Assembly: GCA_964557955.1 (NCBI GenBank)
Contig: CAZLCS010000010.1
Coordinates: 68,499-132,498, forward strand
Source: JALOOX01 sp964557955
GTDB lineage: Bacteria > Desulfobacterota > Syntrophobacteria > Syntrophobacterales > Syntrophobacteraceae
Direction: 5' to 3'
DNA: 64,000 nucleotides
Every line of letters starts with the position of its first letter. The first letter of the stretch is position 1. This document shows positions 8,850-18,884 of the stretch, piece after piece. The notes under the pieces were generated by a model. The model was given only the letters and a program-made list of their open reading frames with translations, was not told the DNA's origin and did not search any database. The translations under genes were made by a program, and so were the position numbers.

Positions 8850-10583
8850 TCAGCCACCCTGTTGAATGGGAGTTAACAAAGGAACATCCAGACCCGTGAG
8901 GGCGTTCAGGCGAATCAACGTCACCGGACTGGCGAGCCCATCGGGTTCCAGACCTTGCTCCATTTGAAACCGCTTCAGTTCCTCCACCATCGATTCATCA
9001 TAAACGGCTTCTTCGACAGGGACTTCATTCTTCCCCCTGAGAATCGAGAGTTGAAGTCGTACCCAGGTGATCCCCTGCCCCTTTTCCCCCTGATGGATTT
9101 CACCGCGATACTGAGGCGGAGGACGCCACAGCACAGTATAATCCCCTCGCCAGTGCTGCTGGAGCTCGCTCTGATCGATCTTGTGGGACTTCCCGGCAGT
9201 GATCAGTGTGACCCTGGATCCCTGTATCTCCACCAAGGCTGCAAAAAACGGCTCGTCTCCGGAGTCGAAAAGTTTGAGCACAGCGGGGTGATTCAAACGA
9301 GCGAGATCCTCAAGTGTTCCCTGTGCGGAAAGGCAGTGGAACCCGAAGTTCTGGGCCTCCTTGCAGGGAGCATCCTTCCATTCGGCCGGCAAATTATCTA
9401 CGTGCCATCGTTCGAGCAAGGCCCGGAAGGCCTCGGCCTCTCCAGCAGCAGCAGGGGGGTTGGGAATCCAGCTTGATGGCGTCTCCGGCTTCGAATTCCA
9501 TGGCTGGTGCGGAACATAGTCCCCAGCTGCGAAGGCCGATTCCAAGGAAGTCTTCCATTCGGCTCCAAGGGGAGAGGCCGAATGGCTTGCCGGCGGGATG
9601 GGTCTGCGCAAAGGTGCACGGGCCTCGATCCTGACGGGTCCGGCGTTCAGGAATTCCCACAGGCGCAGCCCTTCTTCACCCTGATGGAGTTTCCAGCCCA
9701 TCAGTGAGGCCAGCAGCAGGAAGAGGGCAGCCGACCCCCACGCCAATGCTCTGAGCCAGGGAGAGCTCCAGGCCGGTTCGCCCAAGGCTTCCAGGGCTGC
9801 CCGCTTGACAATGGTCGATGTGACGCGGCTTTCACCCAGTGCATAGGCCCCGAGCAGGGCCCGATCCGCAATGATATTGATGAGTCTCGGGATGCCGCGG
9901 CTCAGAAGGAACAGTTGACTGATGGCGGAAGGTGGGAACAGCGTGTCACGCGCCCCTGCCACAGCCAGCCGATGGTTGATGTAAGCGTCGACATCGGCCC
10001 GGGTGAGGGGGCCGAGATGATAGCGCGCAATGATCCGCTGAGACAGCTGCCGCAGCTCGGGTTGTCCCAGCAGCTCCTTGAGCTCGGGCTGTCCCAGAAG
10101 AATCACCTGAAGCAGCTTGCGTTTGGTGGTCTCCAGATTCGTAAGGAGGCGGATTTGTTCCAGCACGGCCGGAGTCAGGTTCTGAGCTTCGTCGATGATG
10201 AGGACAGCCTTGCGACCTCTGGCATGAGCGTCCAGGAGATACTCGTTGATGAGGTCGATGAAGGTCTTGATGGACTGGTTTCCCTTGGGATAAGGGATTC
10301 GGAACTCGTCGCAGATGGTGGAGAGCAGCTCGCGAACGGTGACCCTGGGGTTGAGAACCAGTGCGACATCACAGTTCTCCGGCAGCTGCTCCAGAAGACA
10401 CCGGCAAATGGTTGTCTTGCCCGTTCCCACCTCTCCGGTCAGCAGGATGAATCCCCCATCGCGGTCGACGCCGAATACCAGGTGGGCCAGCGCCTCGCGA
10501 TGCTGGTCGCTGAGATAGAGGTACCTGGGGTCGGGTGAAATGGAAAACGGTGTCTCTTTGAGATGAAAGTACTCTAAGTACAT
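8850..10583 (-). CDS. gspA: ExeA/GspA-type AAA ATPase with peptidoglycan-binding domain
   Basis: 577 residues. The N-terminal start MYLEYFHLKETPFSISPDPR is the ExeA signature. An AAA domain follows with Walker A GEVGTGKTT (~50-58) and Walker B VLIIDEAQNL. A membrane helix at ~275-295 leads to a periplasmic part with a peptidase-C39-like/linker region and a C-terminal PG_binding_1 domain (FQMEQGLEPDGLASPVTLIRLN). It binds peptidoglycan and powers assembly of the type II secretin together with GspB, encoded directly downstream with touching reading frames. Both are single-copy operon partners here. Confidence 0.92.
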   Translation of the reverse strand: MYLEYFHLKETPFSISPDPRYLYLSDQHREALAHLVFGVDRDGGFILLTGEVGTGKTTICRCLLEQLPENCDVALVLNPRVTVRELLSTICDEFRIPYPKGNQSIKTFIDLINEYLLDAHARGRKAVLIIDEAQNLTPAVLEQIRLLTNLETTKRKLLQVILLGQPELKELLGQPELRQLSQRIIARYHLGPLTRADVDAYINHRLAVAGARDTLFPPSAISQLFLLSRGIPRLINIIADRALLGAYALGESRVTSTIVKRAALEALGEPAWSSPWLRALAWGSAALFLLLASLMGWKLHQGEEGLRLWEFLNAGPVRIEARAPLRRPIPPASHSASPLGAEWKTSLESAFAAGDYVPHQPWNSKPETPSSWIPNPPAAAGEAEAFRALLERWHVDNLPAEWKDAPCKEAQNFGFHCLSAQGTLEDLARLNHPAVLKLFDSGDEPFFAALVEIQGSRVTLITAGKSHKIDQSELQQHWRGDYTVLWRPPPQYRGEIHQGEKGQGITWVRLQLSILRGKNEVPVEEAVYDESMVEELKRFQMEQGLEPDGLASPVTLIRLNALTGLDVPLLTPIQQGG

Positions 10584-10742
10584 GCTCTCTCAATTCACTG
10601 GCTCAATCCCGCATCGTGCACCCGCCTGAGCCGCACCGCGCCCGCTGGCACAACCCCCCCCAGAGTGCGGACATCCTGCAACGGTGGTTTCTCATCTACC
10701 AACCTCAAAACCCGGATCCCGGATCCGTTTCTACCAAACCGG

Positions 10743-12848
10743 CTATCCCCCGCTGCTGCCGGATCCTGTGTCGACGAGACTGACGGGAAGCTCTGGTATT
10801 TCCCGGGACAGCGGTATCGAAGGATCGAAGGCCGGAAACCTGAGGGTGAATACAGTGCCCTTGCAGCCAGAAGATCCTGCATCCCGGCCCAGCTTCGATA
10901 CGATATCCGCCTCTGTTCCACTCTCGACGTCGATCTGTCCTCCGTGATCCCGGACGATGCCAAAGGTCACAGCCAGTCCGAGCCCGGTCCCATTCTCCAC
11001 TGATTTCGTCGTGAAGAACGGATCGAAAATCCTGGGTCGAATTTCAGGAGCGATTCCGCAACCCGTGTCAGCGACTTTCACGATCACCTCTTTTCGAGCC
11101 GCATCGTATTGAGTGGCCAGCATCACGGTGCCATCCGAATCGATGGCGTCATAGGCGTTGTTGAGCAAATTCATGAAGACCTGCAGGAGCTTTTCTGAAT
11201 CGCCGAAAATTTCCGGCAGTTCGGGATCCAATGACTGCTGAACGGCAATGTGCTCGAGCCCAAAGGTATGCTCCACGACCGAAACCACCTGTCCGATGAT
11301 GTCGTTCAGGTTCAGGGGTTTCTTGTCAGTTTGCGTATTGCGCGAGAACCGGAGCAGATCGGCCACAATCTTCTTGCAGATGCGCGTGTGCTTCTCGACG
11401 GTCTTCAGAGTCTCGTAAGGTTCGGAATCCGGTGAAAGATCATCCAGGAGGAGCTGGGTATATCCCAGAATGATGCCCAAAGGGGTGTTGATCTCATGAG
11501 CGACACCGGCCGCCAGCTGCCCCAGGGATTCCAGTTTCTGGGACTGGCTGATGCGCTCCTGGAGCTCCCTGAATGTCGTGATGTCCCTGGCGTTGCAGAG
11601 CAGGCCGATGACCCGTCCCTCCGGGTCCAGAACGGGGGTCTTCACCACATGAAACCAGGCGTCGCCTGCAACTCCGTGCATCCTCCGTTCTGTCTGCACC
11701 GGCACCCCCGAGCTCATCACCTGGAGACTTTCCATGCGATCGGCATCGGCGTCTCTCGCATCGAGCCTGAGCACGCAGCTGGTACCCAGAGTCTCCTCTT
11801 CACGCAGACCGAAGAAGCTTGAGAAAGCCTTGTTGAAAGCCAGGCAGCGCAATTCCGGATCGTGGAGGGACAGGAGATCCGGAGTGACATTGATGATGGT
11901 CTGGAAGAGGTGCTGCTGCTTCTGGAGGTCGTTCTGAGTCTTCACAAGGTCCTCCAGCCGCCGCTTGAGGGTTGCGGCCATGAGGTCGAAATAATCCGCA
12001 AGATGCTGGATTTCATCGCCGGCATTCGACCGGTAAACCAGGCATCCACGGCAGTTGTCGATCTTCTTGTCGTACTCGCCCTCCGCACAGGTGGGACAAA
12101 GGGTGCCGGCCATGTGCCAGCATCGCTGGTCCGCCCGATGGTAGGCGGGGCATTCCGTGCGCTCGCACTGCGCGAACTGCCAGCACTGACGCACCGGCAC
12201 CGGAGAGGTGTGGACGTCCAGGTTCCCCTTGACGATCTCTTCAGCAGACTGTCTCAGAACTTCGATGCGTCGAGTGGTGGTCCGCGAGACCAGGGTTCCG
12301 AGGGATGCCGCCAGGACGATGGCGAGCCCGATGATGACCAGAATCGTCGAAAGAAGTCGATCGACGGCGGCACCGATGCGCTCATGGGACACGCCAAGCC
12401 GGACCGTGCCGAGGCGGTTGTTTCCGATCATGACCGGCACCGCAAAATCGTGGATCAGCTCCTTGCCCGTAGTCAGCAGTTGGATTCGGTAAGAGTCATT
12501 GCTTGAGACCGAATTGACCAGGAGCAGGTCCGTTGGGAATCCCCCCTGAAAGGTGTGAACCAGCGGAGTTCCGACTTCATTCAGGATGAACAGATAGGCG
12601 ATGTCTTCACTCGTGCGGGTGACCTCGTCGGCAACATCCTTCATGCGAAGGAAATCCATGGCGAGAAGGGGGTCTTCGATTCTGGCCGTCACATGGAGGG
12701 TTCCCGAAATGCCCCGTCGCTTGCTCTCCTCCAGGAGGGCCTGCGTGGCGGTGCGGCTGATCACCACGGCTACCGAAACCCCAAAGCCAAGCAGTACGGC
12801 CATCATAGCCAGGGAGATTTTCGTTCGAAAACTCAGGCGCGCAAGCAT
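10743..12848 (-). CDS. Membrane sensor histidine kinase with Cys/Trp-rich insert in HAMP linker
   Basis: 701 residues. Helix 1 is at ~12-32, a short periplasmic sensor at ~35-165, helix 2 at ~167-187, then a HAMP segment. Between HAMP and the next helix lies an insert with eight cysteines (222, 228, 233, 243, 251, 254, 266, 269) and two Cys-Trp pairs; it resembles the two-CW motif found in anaerobe sensors and may bind a metal or cluster. A PAS domain (~315-425), HisKA (GVAHEINTPLG) and HATPase_c (GTGLGLAV) complete it. It follows the PhnD-like binding-protein gene by 130 bp, so that protein is a likely input. AGGATG precedes the ATG. Confidence 0.9.
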   Translation of the reverse strand: MLARLSFRTKISLAMMAVLLGFGVSVAVVISRTATQALLEESKRRGISGTLHVTARIEDPLLAMDFLRMKDVADEVTRTSEDIAYLFILNEVGTPLVHTFQGGFPTDLLLVNSVSSNDSYRIQLLTTGKELIHDFAVPVMIGNNRLGTVRLGVSHERIGAAVDRLLSTILVIIGLAIVLAASLGTLVSRTTTRRIEVLRQSAEEIVKGNLDVHTSPVPVRQCWQFAQCERTECPAYHRADQRCWHMAGTLCPTCAEGEYDKKIDNCRGCLVYRSNAGDEIQHLADYFDLMAATLKRRLEDLVKTQNDLQKQQHLFQTIINVTPDLLSLHDPELRCLAFNKAFSSFFGLREEETLGTSCVLRLDARDADADRMESLQVMSSGVPVQTERRMHGVAGDAWFHVVKTPVLDPEGRVIGLLCNARDITTFRELQERISQSQKLESLGQLAAGVAHEINTPLGIILGYTQLLLDDLSPDSEPYETLKTVEKHTRICKKIVADLLRFSRNTQTDKKPLNLNDIIGQVVSVVEHTFGLEHIAVQQSLDPELPEIFGDSEKLLQVFMNLLNNAYDAIDSDGTVMLATQYDAARKEVIVKVADTGCGIAPEIRPRIFDPFFTTKSVENGTGLGLAVTFGIVRDHGGQIDVESGTEADIVSKLGRDAGSSGCKGTVFTLRFPAFDPSIPLSREIPELPVSLVDTGSGSSGG

Positions 12849-12869
12849 GGTTCATCCTGCTCTAACAAG

Positions 12870-12911
12870 TTTCGAGTTTCGAGTTTCGAGTTTCAGGTTT
12901 CGGGTTTCGAG
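12870..12911 (+). repeat. Heptamer tandem array (TTTCGAG)
   Basis: Six consecutive 7-mers, four reading TTTCGAG and two variants (TTTCAGG, TTTCGGG). It sits in the gap between the PhnD-like gene and its partner kinase. The same core, on the other strand, forms the array at 38647. Confidence 0.9.
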
Positions 12912-12978
12912 TCAAAAACTCAGCCCCTCCGTGAGCCTTTTCATCGTTTGGAGCGGCCCGAAGGAGCATAAGAGACTG

Positions 12979-13998
12979 CTACTGGTTCAGATCGATGCCG
13001 ACCTTCTCGGCCAGCTGTCGAATGGTATCATAATCCCGGTCCTCGGCTGGAATGATGCCCGCAAAATGAGCCGCATCACAAATGGAGCGGTACTGGCTGT
13101 CCAGGCAATTGAGCTTGAGGAGCGCCTCTCGAACCTGGTCAACGACCTTTTGGGGGAGACCTTTGCGGGCCGAGTACATCCACCCCGGATACCAGGGTGT
13201 GTACCCCAGGACCCTGATCTGATCGAGGTCGATCTTATCGGACACCAACTCCAGTGTTCCTTCACGCACGGAGCCGATATCGTATCTCCCGTGATACACG
13301 GCAAGAACCACTTTTTCCTGCTGACCTCCCGGGCCGGGCACAAAGGAAATCTCGGCGAAATCCTCCTTTCTGATCCCGTGATCCCAAAAGAGGCCCAAAG
13401 CATACAAATAGCCCCCGGCCGATGAAGGGTCCACCGCCACCCATCGTTTGCCCCGGCAGTCTTCGATGCCCGCAATGGCGTCATTGTCGTTGCGGCAGAT
13501 GATCTGCCCCCGGAAATTCTCCTTTCCATCGAGCTCGACGATTCGTGCGAAGGCCTGAACACCGAATCGCCGGTTCACCTTGATGTAGATGAAAGGGTTG
13601 GCGAATGAGATGTCGATTTTGCCCAGACCCGTCTTTCGGATGTAGTCATCGAAGCTGTCGGGGAAGACCTGTCTGATGGGGAGCCCTGTTTCATGCTCCA
13701 GATACTTCACGAGGGGGTTGTGTCTTTCGTACGACACTTTGTGAAAATATTGGGGGACGTAGGCGTAGGTAATGGTGTTCGGGTCTTCGCTGTAGCCGAT
13801 CTCTTCGCGCTTGGAGAGATCCACCCGGATGGCCTGTTCTTCATCACCGCATGAAACGGGAGACAGTAGAGCTAAAATGATGAGACAGCGAAGCAGGGTT
13901 CGAGCGACTGAGGGCACCGCTTGCAGGTGTGCATTCGGGGACTTCGACCTCCCTCCGAAAAGCATCCTTCGATCAAGACATTGCCGTCGTCGTGTCAT
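12979..13998 (-). CDS. PhnD-like phosphate/phosphonate-type binding lipoprotein
   Basis: 339 residues from ATG 13998. A hydrophobic N-terminal segment ends in SPVSCGDE, a near-consensus lipobox, so it is probably tethered to the membrane facing the periplasm. The rest is a PhnD/SsuA-type periplasmic binding fold (YVPQYFHKVSYERHNPL, FANPFIYIKV, VDPSSAGGYLYALG). No ABC permease or ATPase gene is nearby; instead a sensor kinase gene follows, so I infer it is a ligand sensor rather than a transporter component. The ligand is unknown. Confidence 0.85.
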   Translation of the reverse strand: MTRRRQCLDRRMLFGGRSKSPNAHLQAVPSVARTLLRCLIILALLSPVSCGDEEQAIRVDLSKREEIGYSEDPNTITYAYVPQYFHKVSYERHNPLVKYLEHETGLPIRQVFPDSFDDYIRKTGLGKIDISFANPFIYIKVNRRFGVQAFARIVELDGKENFRGQIICRNDNDAIAGIEDCRGKRWVAVDPSSAGGYLYALGLFWDHGIRKEDFAEISFVPGPGGQQEKVVLAVYHGRYDIGSVREGTLELVSDKIDLDQIRVLGYTPWYPGWMYSARKGLPQKVVDQVREALLKLNCLDSQYRSICDAAHFAGIIPAEDRDYDTIRQLAEKVGIDLNQ

Positions 13999-14350
13999 CT
14001 CACCCTGCACTTCTTTTGCTCATCCGGGCTCCTTCCGGTCCCGAGGTCACACCATTTCCTGAATCCGTGGCACCGCCGCCGGGCCCAGCGATCAAAGTAT
14101 GCTCGTTCTTTCGGGACACCGGGAGCCACCACTCCTTCACCGTGGTCTGCCATCACCTGCGAATGCCAGCCGGCAAAAGGTCACATGGAATGAACACACA
14201 TCCGAGCCGGCCTCGTTCGAATATAACCCTGAACATGTGCAGGAGTGAAGGGTTCCATCAGGGAAGGCTCGTTGTCAAGCCCATTCGGGAAAGGGATGAA
14301 ACAGTGGGTGAGAAGGAAGGGGTCGAACGGGCCCGGATCGGAGGAGCCGA
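13999..14350. other. Intergenic region upstream of the PhnD-like gene
   Basis: About 350 bp between the response regulator stop and the PhnD-like start. No credible gene. It should hold the promoter of the PhnD-like/kinase operon and the terminator of the response-regulator operon. A small stem (GATCGG/CCGATC, 14336-14351) overlaps the end of the regulator gene. Confidence 0.45.
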
Positions 14351-15043
14351 TCAGCTCTTGTTGTATTGACGGTAGACCTTGGGATAGTAACGCTCCAGGC
14401 ATTCGGGGCAGATACCGTGGCTGAATGCTGCCTCCGTGTGCCGGCTCAAATATTCTTCCAGGACAATCCACGATTCCCGTTTCTTCGGATCCGCATCCTT
14501 GAGCCGGATCTTCTTGCAATTGGCACAAATGGGCAGGAGACCCCTCAGGGTTTTGATCTCCTGCAGCGCCTGTCGCAACTGGGCGTTGACACTCTCCAAT
14601 TCAGCATTGCTGTCGGAAAGCTCCTGGTTCTTCCTTCGAATGGCATCCGCCGAAGATTTGAGTTCCAGGTGCGTCTGCACCCGGGCGAGAAGCTCTTCCG
14701 AGTTAAACGGTTTGGTCACATAGTCCACTGCGCCGGCCCGGAATCCTCTTGTGATGTCATCGAGAGCGGTCCTGGCCGTGAGAAAGATGACCGGGACTTC
14801 ACGCGTTTCGGGCCGTTCCTTGATGCGCGCGCAGACCTCGTATCCGTCCATTTCCGGCATCATGATGTCCAGAAGGATGAGATCGAAGGGCTCGGACATG
14901 ACCATGTCAAGAGCCTGAGCTCCACTCGTGGCGAATGAAAGGGAATAGCCCACGCGTTTCAATATGTTTCCAACAACCTGAATATTCTTGGAGATATCAT
15001 CCACGATCAGGATGCGGAACGGTGTCTTGGAAGGCTCATCCAC
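14351..15043 (-). CDS. Response regulator with coiled coil and C-terminal Cys motif
   Basis: 230 residues. An N-terminal receiver domain (ILIVDD, phospho-acceptor in LILLDIMMPEMDGYE, Lys in TKPF) is followed by a coiled coil (~125-175) and a C-terminal module with CANCKK and HGICPEC, a CxxC...CPxC pattern found at the end of many regulators and kinases; it may bind zinc. No DNA-binding or enzymatic output domain. The start is GTG 15043, overlapping the end of the hybrid kinase by 8 bases, with GGGGAA upstream. Partner of that kinase. Confidence 0.87.
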   Translation of the reverse strand: MDEPSKTPFRILIVDDISKNIQVVGNILKRVGYSLSFATSGAQALDMVMSEPFDLILLDIMMPEMDGYEVCARIKERPETREVPVIFLTARTALDDITRGFRAGAVDYVTKPFNSEELLARVQTHLELKSSADAIRRKNQELSDSNAELESVNAQLRQALQEIKTLRGLLPICANCKKIRLKDADPKKRESWIVLEEYLSRHTEAAFSHGICPECLERYYPKVYRQYNKS

Positions 15044-17660
15044 GTAGATTCCCCAATGTTTCGACCTCAGCGACCAATGCTGGATAATTCTCGAGGGTGG
15101 CCGTAATCTTGTCAATATCGAATCCGTCCACATGAAAAAGGAGCTCCTCTCCATAGCGAATCAAACACCCTATGGAGCTGTGCCCCCCCAAGTCCCTGAT
15201 GCGGGCGGCGAAGGATTCGATATCCGGCATATGCTGTCTTTGTTTGGCGGTCTGCCATTCCGACATCAGGTCCTGTTTGAGGGCGTCCAGCACTTCCAGA
15301 AATCGCTCGGCAGTGAGGCCTGCGGGCATTGTCCTCTCTCCGCCATCCGATAAACCTTCCGGGGTATCGGGGATGTGGCCCGAAGGTCTTCCAACAAAAC
15401 GGGAGACGACGCTGCGGAATTCCGACCATTGGAAAGGCCGCATGAGGAAGCTGTCGAAACCTGCAGACAGAATTCGGTCTCTCTCCTCCAATATACCCGT
15501 TGCCGTCAGCGCCACAACGGGAATCGACCGTGTTGTTCCATCCTTTCTCAGTTCTTCAATGGCCTCGTAGCCGTTCATGACCGGCATCTTGATATCCATC
15601 AGCACCAGGTCCGGCATGTGGGACCGGGCAAGCTTCACGGCCGCCAGACCATCTTCTGCTTCAATGATGGTGATATCGAGACCTCGAAACATCTCCCTGA
15701 TGAGGTCGCGGTTGACCTTCAAGTCATCCGCGACGAGCATCTTCACGCCCGGCCTGAACAAGTCGGCTTCGTAGGATTCTTCCGCCGGCTGCGCCGAAGC
15801 CTGATTCTCCACAATCAGGATGTCCCTCAGGCTGATCTCGAATTTGCTGCCCTGTCCGGGCAGGCTTCCCACCCGGATGCTTCCTCCCATCATTTCGACG
15901 AGTTGTTTGGATATGGCCAAGCCCAGGCCGGTTCCGGCCTGGATGTGTGAACCGCCTCCCTCCACCTGGGCAAAGGACTCGAAGATGGACTCATGGGCGC
16001 GGGGATCGATCCCGATGCCCGTGTCCTCAACGGTGATGACGAGATCGAGCCTCTCCGATCCTGCCGCCCGGGGAACAGGCGAAATCACGAGACTGATCTT
16101 CCCGGAATCCGTGAATTTCAAAGCATTCCCCAACAGGTTGAAGAGCACCTGTCTGAGTCGGGTTCGGTCCAACAGAAGCCCGTCGGGGAGGGAAGGCGGG
16201 ATTTCGGTGTTGAGCTCAATCCCTTTTTGAGACATCTGGCCGGAGAATACTCGGTGGATTTCCTCAGCGAGCGAGCGAAGGTTCACGGATTCCTGTCGGA
16301 TCTCCATCTTGCCCGCTTCGATCTTTGAGAGATCCAGAATATCATTGATAAGGGCGAGGAGCCCTCGTCCGCTGATCTTGATATACTCCAGGTAGTTTCT
16401 CTGCATGGGGTCCGTGATGAGCGGGTCCAGCAGCTCGGTGAACCCCAGGATGGCGTTCATGGGCGTTCTGATCTCATGACTCATGTTAGCCAGAAATTCG
16501 CTCTTTGCTTTGCTCGCAGCCTGGGCTGCAGCCCTTTCGCGTATGGCGTTATCCTTTTCGATGCGTTCGGTCATATCGATGAGGGATCCCTCATAATAGG
16601 AGATGTCCCCCCACTCGTCAGGGACACTTCTGGCCGACATGGAGACCCATACGGCGGACCTGTCTTTGCGCACCAGTTGGGTTTCAAAGCCGACAACGCG
16701 TCCGTCTTTTGCCAGTGCACTTTCAAACTTCCTGCGATCTTCAGGATTTACGAAGAGCTCATCCGTGATGGTCTCCATCTTGGAGAGGATATCCTCAGGT
16801 GATTCGTAGCCAAGAATCCTCGCCATGGATGGGTTCACCGTCAAGAACCGCCCCTCTTCTGCGGTGCTTCGGAAAATGCCTTCACTGGCGTTTTCGAAGA
16901 TGCTGCGGTACATTTCCTCCGTTTCCTGGAGTGCGGATCGACTGCTTGCCAACTTCACCGACATCGCATTGAAAGCGTCCCCCAAGTCTCCGATTTCATC
17001 CCTGGAGGACATGGATACGGTCTCTCCCAACTGCCCCTCGTCGACCTTGCGGATAGCGTTGTGCACGGCTGCAATGGGCCGGAGCACCAGGTGTGAAAGA
17101 AGCATGTTGAGCATGACGGACATCACCAGGATCATGGTCAGCAGGAGGGTGAAGAAGAAGACGATGGAGAGAACGATGGCCCTGTTGAGCTCAGTCAGAT
17201 CATAGTAAACCCTCACATACCCGACCTTCATTCCGATCACTTCAATGGGATTCGAGAACACTGCGAGGGACTGATCCCGGTAGGAAATGAAATCCAGTGT
17301 CTTGCCGGAGTCAACGTCCTGCGGGCTGAACCCGTGCATCTCACCTGAAAGTTCCTCATCAGTGGACGCGTAATGCTGACCGTCCCGAAGGTACACGGAA
17401 ACGGACCTGACTCCCTCGACCGTGCAGATTTCTGCCAAAGATGCCTGCAGCGCCCTCCTCTGGTCGGCGTAGAGCTCGTTGGCCAGATCCTCCATCCTCT
17501 GGTGCAGAACGCTGTCCACCAGCAGGCGCGTGTTTTTGAGGTGAGTATTGTATCGGTCCGACTCGAAGGGATACAGGATAGCCCCAAACAGGATGGCTAT
17601 GACCCCGGATGTGATCAGAATGGATCTGTTGACCTTGGATCGGAGGCTTTTTGGCTTCAT
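15036..17660 (-). CDS. Hybrid sensor histidine kinase (HAMP-PAS-HK-REC-Hpt-like)
   Basis: 874 residues. Helices at ~15-32 and ~162-190 flank a periplasmic sensor. HAMP (~195-245), PAS (~250-370), HisKA with ANMSHEIRTPMN, HATPase_c (VEDTGIGID, GTGLGLAIS), a receiver domain (LVLMDIKMPVMNG) and a C-terminal helical segment (~780-870) follow. That last part contains a His-bearing stretch (IRDLGGHSSIG) that could act as an Hpt domain. It sits 40 bp after two LivJ-like binding-protein genes and overlaps a response-regulator gene, so these four probably form one signalling unit. Confidence 0.9.
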   Translation of the reverse strand: MKPKSLRSKVNRSILITSGVIAILFGAILYPFESDRYNTHLKNTRLLVDSVLHQRMEDLANELYADQRRALQASLAEICTVEGVRSVSVYLRDGQHYASTDEELSGEMHGFSPQDVDSGKTLDFISYRDQSLAVFSNPIEVIGMKVGYVRVYYDLTELNRAIVLSIVFFFTLLLTMILVMSVMLNMLLSHLVLRPIAAVHNAIRKVDEGQLGETVSMSSRDEIGDLGDAFNAMSVKLASSRSALQETEEMYRSIFENASEGIFRSTAEEGRFLTVNPSMARILGYESPEDILSKMETITDELFVNPEDRRKFESALAKDGRVVGFETQLVRKDRSAVWVSMSARSVPDEWGDISYYEGSLIDMTERIEKDNAIRERAAAQAASKAKSEFLANMSHEIRTPMNAILGFTELLDPLITDPMQRNYLEYIKISGRGLLALINDILDLSKIEAGKMEIRQESVNLRSLAEEIHRVFSGQMSQKGIELNTEIPPSLPDGLLLDRTRLRQVLFNLLGNALKFTDSGKISLVISPVPRAAGSERLDLVITVEDTGIGIDPRAHESIFESFAQVEGGGSHIQAGTGLGLAISKQLVEMMGGSIRVGSLPGQGSKFEISLRDILIVENQASAQPAEESYEADLFRPGVKMLVADDLKVNRDLIREMFRGLDITIIEAEDGLAAVKLARSHMPDLVLMDIKMPVMNGYEAIEELRKDGTTRSIPVVALTATGILEERDRILSAGFDSFLMRPFQWSEFRSVVSRFVGRPSGHIPDTPEGLSDGGERTMPAGLTAERFLEVLDALKQDLMSEWQTAKQRQHMPDIESFAARIRDLGGHSSIGCLIRYGEELLFHVDGFDIDKITATLENYPALVAEVETLGNLRG

Positions 17661-17700
17661 GAGTGCGATTTACGGTGAATGAGAGGTTCCCGGTCTCAGG

Positions 17701-18864
17701 TTAGGGGCCGGAAGCCTCAACGGTCTTCAGGTAACCAGGTTTGCCATCGACGATCTGCATGATCACCGCCGCTTTGGCAGGGTCCCTGCCGCCGCTGAAA
17801 TCCATGAGGCCCGTGACTCCTTCCAGCAGATGCGTTTCTTCCAGAGCCTGTCGGATTCGCCCTCTTTCCGGGTCTCCCGCTCTCCGGATGGCGTCCGCCA
17901 GGAGCAGCACCGCATCATATCCCAGGGCAGCACCAGCGCCAAATCCATCCTTTCCTGAGTATTTCTCGACGAAATCACGCGATCTCTGAAAATCGAATTC
18001 CTCCGTCCAGTGCGAGCAATAGTAACCCCTCTTCAGAAACTTCCCGCCCGAATCCAGAAAAGTCGCCTCCCCCCAGCTGTCGCCGCCGATGGGAATTGCC
18101 CTCACTCCGGCATCCATGAGGTCTTTGGCAATGCGTCCACTTTCGTCGTGACCGGACAGGAAGACGACGTCAGGATCGGACGTTTTGACCCGTCGAACAA
18201 GGAGACCATAGTCCTCCTGCTTGAACTTGTACTCCAGCTCCAGAACGACTCTGCCGCCCATTCGCTCGAATCTTTCCCGAAAGATCTGGGCCAGTCCCAG
18301 GCTGAAATCACTGTTCAGGTTAACGAAAACAACAGCGGTTTCAGCCCGGAGGTCCGACCGGGCAAATGCGGCCATGACCTTGCCCTGCAGCTCGTCCGTA
18401 TAGCATACCCTGAAAATGTGATTGCCGATGGCCGTAACGGCCGGGCTGGTGGAATAGTTGGTGATCATGGGGATGCCCCGTTCCTGAGCGACTCGGGCGA
18501 CAGCCAGGGAGTGCGAGCTCCAGGCACAGCCCAAAATGGCCACGGCGCTGGCTCGGTCCGCTCTTTCGGCTGCCGTGGCCGATCCAATGGGAGTGCTGCT
18601 GTTGTCAAACACCAGCAGCCTCAGGGGCTTGTTCAAAACACCTCCGCTCCGGTTGATCTCATCCACCGCCAACCGCACTCCGAGAAGAGAAGAAGCATTG
18701 GCGCCCGCTGCGACACCTGTCAAGGCGTAAATGGCAGCGATATCAATGGATTGCTCCGCATTGCTGGATGAGCACCGGGTCATGCCCAACACGACCAGGA
18801 TGCAGCAGACGATGCCGAAACATTCCCTTAGGGAACAGCGGAGGGATAGGCGATGACGATGCAT
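17701..18864 (-). CDS. LivJ-type (type I) periplasmic binding lipoprotein
   Basis: 387 residues. The N terminus has a signal helix ending in a GMTRC-type lipobox. The body is a Peripla_BP_6 fold: IYALTGVAAGANASSLLGVRLAVDEIN, FDNSSTPIGSATAAER, LGCAWSSHSLAVA. The usual partners in an ABC amino-acid importer are absent; it lies 20 bp after a paralogue and 40 bp before a hybrid kinase gene. I infer a sensory role. GGGGAAAAG precedes the ATG. Confidence 0.88.
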   Translation of the reverse strand: MHRHRLSLRCSLRECFGIVCCILVVLGMTRCSSSNAEQSIDIAAIYALTGVAAGANASSLLGVRLAVDEINRSGGVLNKPLRLLVFDNSSTPIGSATAAERADRASAVAILGCAWSSHSLAVARVAQERGIPMITNYSTSPAVTAIGNHIFRVCYTDELQGKVMAAFARSDLRAETAVVFVNLNSDFSLGLAQIFRERFERMGGRVVLELEYKFKQEDYGLLVRRVKTSDPDVVFLSGHDESGRIAKDLMDAGVRAIPIGGDSWGEATFLDSGGKFLKRGYYCSHWTEEFDFQRSRDFVEKYSGKDGFGAGAALGYDAVLLLADAIRRAGDPERGRIRQALEETHLLEGVTGLMDFSGGRDPAKAAVIMQIVDGKPGYLKTVEASGP

Positions 18865-18884
18865 GATCTTTTCCCCTATGCAAA

